Part shown: piece by piece, positions 63,852-64,000 of the stretch
Layout of the letters: every line of letters begins with the position of its first letter
Numbering within the stretch: the first letter of the stretch is position 1
NCBI GenBank assembly: GCA_949316235.1
Contig: OX438741.1
Location: forward strand, 10,789,124 to 10,853,123
Reading direction: 5' to 3'
DNA: 64,000 nucleotides
Origin: Oegoconia quadripuncta
Lineage: Eukaryota; Arthropoda; Insecta; Lepidoptera; Autostichidae
Program-made: the position numbers and the translations under genes
The notes under the pieces: generated by a model
Told to the model about the DNA's origin: nothing
Databases searched by the model: none
The model's input: the letters and a program-made list of their open reading frames with translations, nothing else

Positions 63852-64000
63852 CTGAAACAAGATAAAGATTAATGAGAAAACCTGCTAGGAGATTTAGACG
63901 GGCGATGAATAACCCCTTTCCTAACTCAATGTAAAACAATGTAAGGTTTACATAAATTACCAGTATATTACATTAAATAATGTTTAATGCGTTCGGTCGC

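Noticed and set aside
63852..64000. An additional upstream DPP exon at the right edge
   Set aside because: No family motif or splice pair is visible in these 149 bases; the upstream exons must lie outside.

Overview
The window looks like insect, and specifically lepidopteran, nuclear DNA. It is AT-rich, its one protein-coding gene is split by very long introns, and it is packed with tRNA-headed SINEs, LINE 3' ends, Helitron-like repeats ending in the ATATTAGTTA type, MITEs and microsatellites typical of moth and butterfly genomes. There is no prokaryotic gene organisation, no rRNA and no convincing functional tRNA gene.

One gene can be reconstructed. On the minus strand, fourteen exons between 63851 and 2357 join in frame to give 2286 coding bases (761 codons plus stop). 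They encode the beta-propeller and alpha/beta-hydrolase domains of a dipeptidyl peptidase of family S9B (DPP4/DPP6/DPP10 group). All intron phases match, every junction uses GT..AG, and the 3' end is complete. The 5' exons (cytoplasmic tail, membrane anchor, first propeller strands) lie beyond the right edge. The nucleophile elbow reads G-R-A-H-G, so the catalytic Ser is Ala, while the Asp and His of the triad stay at exactly the DPP4 spacing (78 and 32 residues). The Tyr that builds the oxyanion hole in DPP4 is His. It is therefore a predicted pseudoenzyme, like the vertebrate Kv4 accessory proteins DPP6 and DPP10.

Layout. Bases 1-2350: no gene, degraded LINE/SINE remnants and the 3' flank. 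2357-17779: the twelve 3' exons, separated by short to medium introns holding SINEs, MITEs, a (CA)n tract and a gag fragment. 17780-44938: a 27-kb intron with a recent 3.2-kb tandem duplication, GATA and heptamer arrays, Harbinger- and Mutator-like non-autonomous elements, and two minisatellites (49 bp and 31/62 bp). 44939-45165: one exon. 45166-63723: an 18.6-kb intron with LINE fragments, SINEs, a ten-unit 72-bp minisatellite and a second copy of a Harbinger-type MITE. 63724-63851: the most 5' exon seen.

Transposon families recur, so they can be compared within the window: SINE-A (about 15 copies in two subfamilies), SINE-B and relatives (about 15), a SINE-D pair, several LINE families, Harbinger-type MITEs with TTA target duplications, and a repeat here called family E, whose three copies have each been modified differently. 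I saw no second host gene. The best candidates for something undescribed are the pseudoenzyme with its 58-residue inserted loop, the nested non-autonomous transposons, the UG-repeat acceptor, and two near-perfect hairpins.
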